Under the pieces are notes generated by a model. That model was not told the DNA's origin and made no database searches. It saw only the letters and a program-made list of their open reading frames with translations. The position numbers and the translations under genes are program-made. A DNA stretch of 64,000 nucleotides from Saccharothrix luteola (GTDB lineage Bacteria > Actinomycetota > Actinomycetes > Mycobacteriales > Pseudonocardiaceae), in NCBI RefSeq assembly GCF_020859565.1, contig NZ_JAJHUO010000013.1:194663-258662 (forward strand), in the 5' to 3' direction. Positions 33,677-41,919 of this stretch are shown one piece after another; position 1 is the stretch's first letter, and every line of letters begins with the position of its first letter.

Positions 33677-36040
33677 ATGGGGACCACCGCGTTGGTGCTG
33701 CCGCTCGCCGATCCCACTGCGGACCTGGAGACGGTCGGCGGGAAGGGCGCCTCGCTGGCCAGGCTCGCCGCCGCGGGCCTGCCCGTGCCGGCCGGCTTCC
33801 ACCTGACCACGCACGCCTACCGCCGGGCCACCGAAGGGCTCGACGCCGGGACCCGGGCCGGACGGGGAGGCGAGGCCGCCATCGCCGCCGCGTTCGAACG
33901 CCTGGACATCCCCGCGGACATCGCCGACGCCATCCGCGCGGCCCTGCCACCGGGACCGGTCGCGGTGCGGTCGTCGGCCACCGCCGAAGACCTGCCGGAC
34001 CTGTCGTTCGCGGGACAGCACGACACCTTCCTCGACGTGTCCGGCGACGAGGTCCTGGACGCCGTGAAGCGGTGCTGGGCGTCGCTGTGGACGGCACGCG
34101 CCGTCGCCTACCGCGCCCGCAACGGCATCACCGACGTGGCGCTCGCCGTCGTCGTGCAGGAGATGGTGCCCGCCGACGCGGCCGGTGTGCTGTTCACCGC
34201 GAACCCCGTCACCGGCGCGCGGACCGAGACCGTGGTCAACGCCGCGCCCGGCCTGGGCGAGGCGCTGGTCGGCGGCACGGTCACCCCGGACGAGTACATC
34301 GTGTCCGCCGACGGCGTGGTGCGCGGGTCCGGCGGTTCACTGCTCTCCGACGCTCAGGTGCGGGAACTGGCCGGGTTGGGCGCACGGATCCAGGACCTGT
34401 ACGGCGTGCCGATGGACGTCGAGTGGGCCGTGGCCGGCGGGCGGATCGCGGTGTTGCAGGCCAGGCCGATCACCGCGCTGCCCGAGGTCTGGAACGACAC
34501 CCTGCGCGGCGACTACCTGTGGACCTGCGCGAACCTGCGCGAGGCCGTGCCGAGCGTGATGTCGCCCGCCACCTGGTCGTTCGCCCGGGTGCTCGCCCAA
34601 CCGCCGATCGCCGGCCACCCGACGTCGGGCAACATCGGTGGCCGGTTCTACCTCAACCTCAGCGCCGCGCTGGCCGTCGGTCGGGCGCTCGGCCTGAACC
34701 GCTTCCTGTGGCGGACGGTCGAGCTGTACTTCGGCCGCGTCCCGGCGGGCGTCGAGGTGCCGCCGCTGCCGCTGTCCCGCCCAGCCGTGCTGCGGGCGGC
34801 GATCGGGGCGGCGCTGCCGTTCCTGCGCCAGAACCGGGAGTTCCGGGCGAAGATCGACGGCCTGCTGGCCTCCGCGCCGGGTCGGGCCGAACGGCTGCAC
34901 GCCGCCTTCCGCGCCGCCTCGACGCCCGCCGAGCTGCTCGCGCTGTGGAAGTCCGACGTGCACGACGTGCTGCACGTGGACGCCAAGGTGTTCGACGCCG
35001 GCGCGCGCAACGGCTCGATGTCGTCGGTCAAGCTGCGCCGCAAGCTGGCCGGGCTCGTGGGCGAGGACGACACCACCGCGTTGCTGACCGGCGCGCACGG
35101 CGCGGCGGGGGAGTTGGAGAGCCTCGGCCCGGTGCTCGGCCTCGCCCGGCTCAAGCGCGGCGAGATCACCCGCGAGGCGTACGTCCGGCTGTACGGCCAC
35201 CGGTTCGCCGACGAGTTCGAGGTGTCCGCGCCGCGCCCGGCCGAGGACCCCGGGTGGCCGCGCACCGACGACGTCGGCGTCGACCCCGAAGAGCTGCTGG
35301 CCAGACAGGCGGCCGTGCGCGACGCGGCGTGGGAACGACTGCGCGCCGCGCACCCCGGCAAGGTCGACCGGCTGCGCCGCGAGGTGGACGGGCTCGCCGC
35401 GCTGGCCCGGGAGCGGGAACGGGCGCGGTCGGAGTTCGCGCGCACGTTCGCCGTGCTGCGGGCGTTCCTGGTGCGGGCGGGCGAGGTCACCGGGCACGGC
35501 GACGCGGTGTTCTTCCTGCCGATCGAGGAGACCTTGCGCGTCCTCGACGGCGACGAGACCCCGTTGGCGTCGGTGCCGGCCCGCGGTGCCGCCTACGACC
35601 GCTACCGCGCGCTGCCGCCCTACCCGACCGTGATCCGCGGCCGGTTCGACCCCGAGGCGTGGGCCGCCGACCCGGACCGCCGGACCGACGTCCACGCCGC
35701 CGCCGCCGAACCCCTCGGCGACGCCGTGTCCGGCTTCCCCGGCGCGGCGGGCGTGGTGGAGGGCGTCGCCAGGGTGATCCAGGACGTCGCCGACGCCGCC
35801 GCGCTGCGACCCGGCGAGATCCTGGTGACCACGGTGACCAACATCGGCTGGACCCCGCTGTTCCCGCGCGCCGCCGCCGTGGTCACCGATGTCGGCGCGC
35901 CCCTGTCGCACGCCGCGATCGTCGCCCGCGAGCTGGGCATCCCCGCCGTCGTCGGCTGCGGCAACGCCACCACCCGGATCAGGACCGGCGATCGCGTCCG
36001 CGTGGACGGCGGGCGCGGCGCCGTGACCGTGCTGGGCTGA
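33677..36040 (+). CDS. PEP-utilising phosphotransferase, rifampin-phosphotransferase-like
   Basis: The 787-aa product starts with a PEP-synthase/pyruvate-phosphate-dikinase ATP-grasp domain ('VGGKGASLARLAAAGLPVPAGF', 'VAVRSSATAEDLPDLSFAGQHDTFL', 'DVEWAVAGGRIAVLQARPIT'). A ~340-residue variable middle follows, and then a swivelling histidine domain ('LSHAAIVARELGIPAVVGCGNAT') with His745 as phosphate carrier. There is no C-terminal PEP-binding barrel. ATP-binding, substrate-binding and His domains in this order define rifampin phosphotransferase, which inactivates rifamycins by phosphorylation. Related uncharacterised enzymes exist, so antibiotic inactivation is likely but not certain. It lies 22 bp after the MFS gene. 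Confidence 0.85.
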   Translation: MGTTALVLPLADPTADLETVGGKGASLARLAAAGLPVPAGFHLTTHAYRRATEGLDAGTRAGRGGEAAIAAAFERLDIPADIADAIRAALPPGPVAVRSSATAEDLPDLSFAGQHDTFLDVSGDEVLDAVKRCWASLWTARAVAYRARNGITDVALAVVVQEMVPADAAGVLFTANPVTGARTETVVNAAPGLGEALVGGTVTPDEYIVSADGVVRGSGGSLLSDAQVRELAGLGARIQDLYGVPMDVEWAVAGGRIAVLQARPITALPEVWNDTLRGDYLWTCANLREAVPSVMSPATWSFARVLAQPPIAGHPTSGNIGGRFYLNLSAALAVGRALGLNRFLWRTVELYFGRVPAGVEVPPLPLSRPAVLRAAIGAALPFLRQNREFRAKIDGLLASAPGRAERLHAAFRAASTPAELLALWKSDVHDVLHVDAKVFDAGARNGSMSSVKLRRKLAGLVGEDDTTALLTGAHGAAGELESLGPVLGLARLKRGEITREAYVRLYGHRFADEFEVSAPRPAEDPGWPRTDDVGVDPEELLARQAAVRDAAWERLRAAHPGKVDRLRREVDGLAALARERERARSEFARTFAVLRAFLVRAGEVTGHGDAVFFLPIEETLRVLDGDETPLASVPARGAAYDRYRALPPYPTVIRGRFDPEAWAADPDRRTDVHAAAAEPLGDAVSGFPGAAGVVEGVARVIQDVADAAALRPGEILVTTVTNIGWTPLFPRAAAVVTDVGAPLSHAAIVARELGIPAVVGCGNATTRIRTGDRVRVDGGRGAVTVLG

Positions 36041-39000
36041 TCACTCCCGTCGGGGCAGCTGCCCGGTCGGCCCGCTGGTCACGGTCAACCGGCCCGGACC
36101 GAACGTGACCTGCCCGGTCGGCCCTGGCGACACCGTGGCGCTGCCCGCCTGGAGGTCGGCCTCGAAACCGGGCAGCTTGAGCCGGATCAACGCGGGCAGC
36201 AGCACGGCCACGGTGAACAGCCCGACCAGCACCGGCGTGGTGGCCGTCAGCATCACCGCGGTCACCTTGCTGGAGAAGAAGAACGCCGTCCACATCGTGC
36301 CGAGCAGCAGCAACGAGATCGTAGCCACCGCGTAGCCGCCCCAGATCGCCGGCGCCACCGCCTTCATCTCCCGTTCCAGGAGCTGGAGGTTCCGCTGCGC
36401 CTCGACGTGGCCGCGGCTGCGCTTGAGGCACTCCCGCAGGTGGTGCATCGCGCGCAGCCGGTAGCCGAACCGGCCGCGCGCGTCGGCGGCCAGCGACCCC
36501 ATGCGGTGGTGCGCCACACCGGCCACGAAGTGCGGGTCGGCCTCCGCGTCCGGCGCGGTATCGATCGCCGACTGCGCCTGCGCGTACGCCTCCGCGTGCA
36601 GGTCCGGGTTCTGCTGCTTGTCACCGCGCTGCACCAGCAGCCGCGCCAGCGCCAGGTGCGTTCGCCACTTCCGCGACGCGTCCTGCCGCTGCTCGGCGAG
36701 CCGCAGCACGGACTCGGCCTCCGCCTCGTCGCCGGCCCTGGCCAACGCCTGCGCCAGCCCGATCGCCGCCGCGCCCGAGGCCGGGTCGATCGCGATCGCC
36801 TGCCGGAACTCCCGTTCGGCGTCGGACAACCGCTCCTCGCCCAGCTGCAGGAACAACGCGCCCAGCTCGACGTGCGCGTTCACGTCGTACCAGTCCCGCG
36901 CGACGGCCTTGCCCAGCTCGACCTCGGCTTCCTCGTACCGCCCCATCTGGACGTACAGCGCGCCGAGGTCGGCGTGGCTGCCGTGGTGCGGGTCGACCTC
37001 CAGCGCCTTGCGCAGGTGGTACTCGGCCGAGGCCAGGTTGCCCCGCCGGAAGGCGAGCACGCCGAGGCAGACGTGCACGGGCGCGGAGGCCCGCCGGTCG
37101 AGCAGACCGCCGGCCAGGCCCTCCGCCTCGCGCCACCGCCGCTCGCCGTCCTGCCGCGCCAGCGCCCACACCAGGGCCAGCACGTAGTCGTAGTCGTCCG
37201 GGCGGTCCGCCAGCGCCGCCCGGAACTCCTTCTCGGCGGTGACGAGGTCGTCGTCGGTGAAGGCCGCCCAGCCCAGGGCGTGGTGCGACGCCGCGCGCTC
37301 GTAGTCGTCGCGCGAGTCGGCGAGCAACGCGGCGAACACCCGGCGCGCCTCGCCGAGCCGGCGGGCGTCGTGGTGGACCCACCCCAGCTCGAACCTGGGC
37401 CCGCGCAGGTGCGGCGCCCGGGCGCAGAACTCGGAGACCAGCCGTTCGGCCTCGTCGAGGCGGCGCAGGGTGCGCAACGTCGCCGACAGCGCGACCACCA
37501 GGTCCACGTCGAAGGGGTCGACGGCGCGTGCGGCGGCGAACTGCTCCTCGGCGCGGTCGAACGCGCGGACGTGGTCGTGCACCTTGGCCAGCAGCACGTG
37601 CAGGTCCACCACGCCCGGCGCGTTCACCAACGCCTGCCGCGCGGTCTCCTCCGCCTCTTCGAACCGGTTGAGGAGCATCAACGCGGCGACGCGCGCCTCG
37701 TAGGCGGCGACGTGCCCGGGGTCGAGGTCCAGCGCGCGGTCGGTCACCACCAGCACGCGGTCGAGATCACCCATGTCGCCGTGCAGCCAGGCCGCCGTGA
37801 CCAGGGCGTCCGGCTCGTCGGGGCGGAGCTCGAGCATCCGGTTCGCGGCGGCGAGCGCCTCGGGGTAGCGGCGGGCCGTGCGCAGCAGGCTCACCTTGGT
37901 GCGCCACGCCCACTCGTGCCCCGGCCGCAGCTCCAACGCCCGCTCGACCTCGGCGAACGCCGCCTCGACCCGGTCGAGGTCCGAGTGCAGCCAGGCGATG
38001 TCGACGCGCAGGTCGGCGTCGTCGGGGAAGCGCGCCAGCGCCTCGTCGGCCGCCCGCCCGGCCTCGTCGAACCGGCGGGCGAGCCGCAGCACGCGGATCC
38101 TGCGGCGATGGGGCAGCGCGTAGGCCGGGTCGACCTCTGACGCCCGGTCCAGGTGGGACAGCGCCTCGTCGACGAGGTGCCTGGCGGCGGCCAGTTCGGC
38201 GGCGGTCACGTGCAGGCTCGACGAGTCGGGGTGCAGCGCCGCCGCCTTGGCCGCCGTCACCAGGGCCTCGTCCACCCGGCCGGCGGTGTGCAGGACCGCG
38301 GTCCGGCTGCGCAACGCCCACTCGTGCTCGGGGTCGAGCGCCAGCGCGGCGTCCAACGACGCCAGGGCGTCCGGCACCCGGTGGCGGTCGGCGTGCAGCC
38401 AGGCGACGGTGACGTGCAGGTCGGGGTCGTCGGCGATCCGGGCCAGCGCCTCCTCCGCCGTGCGCCTGGCCTCGTCGAACCGGCGGGCTTCGCGCAGGTG
38501 GCCGATCAGGCTCCGCACGGCGGTGCGGTCGTCGGGCTCGATCGCGAGGGCGCGCTCGGTCGTGGTCACGGCGTCGTCGTGCCGCCCGGACTGGTTGTAC
38601 GCGTCGGCCAGGCGCAGGAGGGTGGGCACGTCCTCGGGCTGCTGCTCGGCGGCGGCCTCCGCCGCACGCAGGGCTTCCGGCAGCCGGCCGAGGGCGTCCA
38701 GCGCGACGATCCGCGCGCTGTGCGCCCCGGAGTGCCGGGGTTCGAGCGCCAAGGCGCGCTCCGACGACGTCACCGCCTCGTCCAGCCGGCCGAGGGTGAT
38801 CTGCAGGCGGGCGATCGCGACGTGCAGCTCGGCGTCGTCGGGCTGCCGGCTCACGGCGTCCGCCGCGGCGGAGACCGCCTCGTCGAGCCGCTTCGCGTAG
38901 GTCAGGAACTTGACGCGGCTGCGCAGCGCCCACGCGTGGTCGGGGGACAGGCGCAGCGCGCCGGCGACCGCCTCGACGGCCTCGTCCTCCCGGTCGAGCG

Positions 39001-40540
39001 AGCTCAACGCCCACGCGTGCTCCACGTGCAGGTCGGGCTCGTCCGGGCGCAGCGCCACGGCGTGCCGCCCCGCCTCCACGGCCTCCTCGCGCCGGCCGAG
39101 GGAGCCGAGGCAGTCGATCCGCCCCTGCAACGCGTCGGTGTCGCGGGGACTGACCGCCAACGTGCGCTCGACGTGGTCGAGGGCTTCCACGTGCCGGCCC
39201 TCGTCGGCGTGCAGGCGCGCCAGCGCGAGGTGGATCGCCGGGTCACGGGGGTGGAACGCCAGCGCCCGCTCGCCGGTCTCCAACGCCTCCTCGGACCGAC
39301 CGGCGTCACGGAGGATCACGACCTTGCGGCGCAACGCGGGGGCGTGCCGCGGCACACCGGCCAGCGCCTTGTCGCAGCACGCGACGGCGAGGTCGGTGTC
39401 GCCGCGGGCCAGGTGCACCCCGGCGAGGGTGAACTGGAGGTCCGGGTCGTCCGGGTAGTGCTGCAGGGCCACGCCCGCCGCCGCTTCGGCCTCGTCGTGC
39501 CGGTCCGCCGACACCAGGATCGAGATCCTGCTCCGCACCACCGACTCGTGCGTGGGCGTGATCGCCGCCGCGCGGTCCAGGTGCTCGATCGCCCGGTCGT
39601 GCTCGTCGCGCGCGGCGTGCAGCCAGGCCGTGGAGACGAGGAACACCACGTCGGACGGGTGCCGGTCCGCCGCGTCGGCCGCCTGCTCCAGCGCGTCGTC
39701 CGTGCGGCCGAGCGACTGGAGCAGGTCGATCCGGCTGTCCAGCGCCCAGCGGTGCGCGGGGTCGAGCGCCAGCGCCCGGTCGACGGCGGCCAGGGCTTCG
39801 TCGTAGCGGTGCCGGTCGCTGAGCACCCACCCGTGCTCGACGTGCAGCCGCGGCACGGCGGGCACCGCCGCCACCGCGGCCTCGGCCACCTGTTCGGCCT
39901 CGTCGTAGCGGTGCTGGGACCGCAAGGCGGTGATCTTCCACTCGAGCGCGTCCGGGTGGTGCGGGTCGAGGTCGAGCGCCGCGTCGAAGCACGCCACCGC
40001 CTCCGCGTACTCGTAGGAGGTCGAGTGGACGCGGCCGAGGGCGTAGTGGGCCTTCGGCGCCTCGGGGTGGTCGCGGACCGCCTCCCGCGCGGTCGCCTTC
40101 GCCTCGTCCAGCCGGGTCAGGTTCGCCAGGGCGACGGCGACCCAGCCGGCGGTGCGCCAGTCGTCCGGCGCGAGGCGGCGGGCCTCGGTGAAGGCCGCGA
40201 GCGCCTCGCGTGGCCGCCACGCGTCCAGGTGGGCCCGGCCGAGGGCCAGCCGCAGCGGCACGCTGTCCGGGTGCCGCGTGATCGCCTCGGCGGCCACGGC
40301 GAACGCCTCGTCGTCCCGGTACGTGCGGGACAGGGTCGCGACGCGCCACGCGAGCAGGCGGTCGTCGTCGTCCGCGAACAGCGCCAGCGCCTCGTCGTAC
40401 CGGTGCCGGGCCAGCGCCAACCGGCCACGCGCGATCCGCAGGTCGGTGTCGTCGGCGGGGTGGTCGGGCCCGGCCAGCGCCTCGGCCCGGTCCAGCTCAC
40501 CCCGGCGGCGCAGCCGGTCGATCTCGGCGGCGGTGGGCAT
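36041..40540 (-). CDS. Giant tetratricopeptide-repeat (TPR) membrane protein
   Basis: ATG 40540 follows GAGGGGGACC; a longer open frame upstream has no ribosome site. The 1499-aa product is almost entirely 34-residue helical repeats, roughly 38-40 of them. A recurring pattern is A-L-x-L-x-P-x-x-x-x-A-L-x-x-R followed by 'R.DEA...A..A....PD...L'. Near the C-terminus, after 'LEREMKAVAPAIWGGYAVAT', two membrane helices lead to a short tail containing GPTGQV and GPTGQL repeats. No catalytic domain is visible. It probably scaffolds protein contacts at the membrane. The gene abuts the phosphotransferase tail to tail with no space between. Confidence 0.88.
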   Translation of the reverse strand: MPTAAEIDRLRRRGELDRAEALAGPDHPADDTDLRIARGRLALARHRYDEALALFADDDDRLLAWRVATLSRTYRDDEAFAVAAEAITRHPDSVPLRLALGRAHLDAWRPREALAAFTEARRLAPDDWRTAGWVAVALANLTRLDEAKATAREAVRDHPEAPKAHYALGRVHSTSYEYAEAVACFDAALDLDPHHPDALEWKITALRSQHRYDEAEQVAEAAVAAVPAVPRLHVEHGWVLSDRHRYDEALAAVDRALALDPAHRWALDSRIDLLQSLGRTDDALEQAADAADRHPSDVVFLVSTAWLHAARDEHDRAIEHLDRAAAITPTHESVVRSRISILVSADRHDEAEAAAGVALQHYPDDPDLQFTLAGVHLARGDTDLAVACCDKALAGVPRHAPALRRKVVILRDAGRSEEALETGERALAFHPRDPAIHLALARLHADEGRHVEALDHVERTLAVSPRDTDALQGRIDCLGSLGRREEAVEAGRHAVALRPDEPDLHVEHAWALSSLDREDEAVEAVAGALRLSPDHAWALRSRVKFLTYAKRLDEAVSAAADAVSRQPDDAELHVAIARLQITLGRLDEAVTSSERALALEPRHSGAHSARIVALDALGRLPEALRAAEAAAEQQPEDVPTLLRLADAYNQSGRHDDAVTTTERALAIEPDDRTAVRSLIGHLREARRFDEARRTAEEALARIADDPDLHVTVAWLHADRHRVPDALASLDAALALDPEHEWALRSRTAVLHTAGRVDEALVTAAKAAALHPDSSSLHVTAAELAAARHLVDEALSHLDRASEVDPAYALPHRRRIRVLRLARRFDEAGRAADEALARFPDDADLRVDIAWLHSDLDRVEAAFAEVERALELRPGHEWAWRTKVSLLRTARRYPEALAAANRMLELRPDEPDALVTAAWLHGDMGDLDRVLVVTDRALDLDPGHVAAYEARVAALMLLNRFEEAEETARQALVNAPGVVDLHVLLAKVHDHVRAFDRAEEQFAAARAVDPFDVDLVVALSATLRTLRRLDEAERLVSEFCARAPHLRGPRFELGWVHHDARRLGEARRVFAALLADSRDDYERAASHHALGWAAFTDDDLVTAEKEFRAALADRPDDYDYVLALVWALARQDGERRWREAEGLAGGLLDRRASAPVHVCLGVLAFRRGNLASAEYHLRKALEVDPHHGSHADLGALYVQMGRYEEAEVELGKAVARDWYDVNAHVELGALFLQLGEERLSDAEREFRQAIAIDPASGAAAIGLAQALARAGDEAEAESVLRLAEQRQDASRKWRTHLALARLLVQRGDKQQNPDLHAEAYAQAQSAIDTAPDAEADPHFVAGVAHHRMGSLAADARGRFGYRLRAMHHLRECLKRSRGHVEAQRNLQLLEREMKAVAPAIWGGYAVATISLLLLGTMWTAFFFSSKVTAVMLTATTPVLVGLFTVAVLLPALIRLKLPGFEADLQAGSATVSPGPTGQVTFGPGRLTVTSGPTGQLPRRE

Positions 40541-40675
40541 TGGTCCCCCTCGGTGGCCCGGTCCGTTGTGGATCACAGTGCACCGTAGTCCGCCGCGCCG
40601 GGCGCCTTCGTCGGAATCACCGTTGCGGCAGCCGGAGTATTCCATCGGGGTGACGGAATCGTTACAGTCAGTTTC

Positions 40676-40689
40676 TGGGAACGCTCCCA
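40676..40689. promoter_or_regulatory. CebR-like operator (LacI family, cellulose response)
   Basis: TGGGAACGCTCCCA differs by one base from the 14-bp palindrome TGGGAGCGCTCCCA bound by CebR, the cellobiose-sensing repressor of Streptomyces cellulase genes. It lies 23 bp upstream of the start of a CBM2 protein, where a bound repressor would block expression. Confidence 0.75.
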
Positions 40690-40712
40690 GAGACGACAAC
40701 GAAGGGGTTGTT

Positions 40713-41870
40713 GTGCGAAATCTGCTGGCGGCGGTGGCCGCTGTGGTGTCGATAGCCGGGTTGGTGGTGATCGGCGGGACCAGCACGGCGGGGGCTGCTC
40801 CCGTCTGCGCCGTGGACTACAAGCTCAACCAGTGGGCCACCGGGTTCACCGCCAACGTGACCGTGACCAACCAGTCCGCTCCGGTCACCTCGTGGAAGCT
40901 CACCTGGACCTTCGCCGGTAACCAGGCGGTCAGTTCCGGCTGGAGCGCCGACGTGAAGCAGTCCGGCGCGGTCGTGACCGCGTCCAGCATGCCGTGGAAC
41001 GGGTCGCTGGGCACGGGCGCGAGCGCGCAGTTCGGCTTCCAGGCGACGTACAGCGGCACGAACGCGGTGCCGACCGACTTCGCGTTCAACGGCGTCTCGT
41101 GCAGCGGCGACGGCCCGACCACGACGACGACGACCTCCACGACCACGACGACGTCGACCACCACCACGACCACGACGACCGGCAACCCGCCGGTCTGTGA
41201 CACGGCGGCGCTGTGCGACGACTTCGAGCAGCAGACCGGGTCCGCCCCGAGCGGCCGGTGGACCGTCGGCGCGGCCAACTGCACCGGCCAGGGCACGGTC
41301 GCCATCGACAACTCGGTCGCGCGCAGCGGCTCGAAGTCGGTGCGGGTCAACGGCGCGTCGGGCTACTGCAACCACATCTTCTTCGGCACGCCGATCACCG
41401 GCACGAGCGTGGTGCACGGCCGGTTCTACGTCCGCCACACCACGGCCCTGCCGATGGCGCACGTGACGTTCATGGCCATGAAGGACTCCGCCGACGGCGG
41501 CAAGGACCTGCGCATGGGCGGCCAGAACTCGGCGCTGCAGTGGAACCGCGAGTCCGACGACGCCACCCTGCCCGAGCAGAGCCCGGTCGGCGTGTCGAAG
41601 AGCAAGCCGCTGCCGACCGGCCAGTGGAACTGCGTGCAGTTCACCGTCGACCCGGCGGGCCGGATCTCGACCTCGCTCAACGGCGCGGTGGTCGAGGGCC
41701 TGGTGGCCGACGGCGTGTCCACGCCCGACGTCGACTCGCAGTGGCTGCGCAAGACCAACTGGCGGCCCGCCGTGACCGACCTGCGGCTGGGCTGGGAGAG
41801 CTACGGCGACGGCGCGAACACCCTCTGGTACGACGACGTGGCGGTCGGCTCCTCGCCCGTCGCCTGCTGA
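40713..41870 (+). CDS. Secreted CBM2 protein with Thr-rich linker and C-terminal jelly-roll-like domain
   Basis: GTG 40713 follows GAAGGGG. After a signal peptide (cleavage near STAGA-A), residues ~30-130 form a family 2 carbohydrate-binding module: 'CAVDYKLNQWATGFTANVTVTN' type start, conserved tryptophans in 'SWKLTWTF' and 'SSGWSADV', and a closing Cys ('FAFNGVSC'). A polythreonine linker leads to a ~230-residue domain ('CDDFEQQTGSAPSGRWTV', 'VTFMAMKDSADGGKDLRMGG', 'LRLGWESYGDGANTLWYDDV') that looks like a concanavalin-type beta sandwich. I cannot assign a catalytic family to it. The upstream CebR-like site places the gene in a cellulose-utilisation regulon. Confidence 0.85.
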   Translation: MRNLLAAVAAVVSIAGLVVIGGTSTAGAAPVCAVDYKLNQWATGFTANVTVTNQSAPVTSWKLTWTFAGNQAVSSGWSADVKQSGAVVTASSMPWNGSLGTGASAQFGFQATYSGTNAVPTDFAFNGVSCSGDGPTTTTTTSTTTTTSTTTTTTTTGNPPVCDTAALCDDFEQQTGSAPSGRWTVGAANCTGQGTVAIDNSVARSGSKSVRVNGASGYCNHIFFGTPITGTSVVHGRFYVRHTTALPMAHVTFMAMKDSADGGKDLRMGGQNSALQWNRESDDATLPEQSPVGVSKSKPLPTGQWNCVQFTVDPAGRISTSLNGAVVEGLVADGVSTPDVDSQWLRKTNWRPAVTDLRLGWESYGDGANTLWYDDVAVGSSPVAC

Positions 41871-41879
41871 TCCGGCGGA

Positions 41880-41913
41880 CGTGGGGAGGACCGGTGCGCC
41901 GGCCCTCCCCACG
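41880..41913. terminator. Bidirectional terminator hairpin
   Basis: Arms 41880-41894 and 41899-41913 (CGTGGGGAGG-x-CCGG against its complement, one A-C mismatch) with a TGCG loop. It lies between the convergent CBM2 and subtilase genes. Confidence 0.75.
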
Positions 41914-41919
41914 CTCGGC

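Noticed and set aside
36041..40540. Internal DNA repeats as a CRISPR array
   Set aside because: The periodicity is 102 bp and coding (34-residue TPRs), with no constant repeat or unique spacers.
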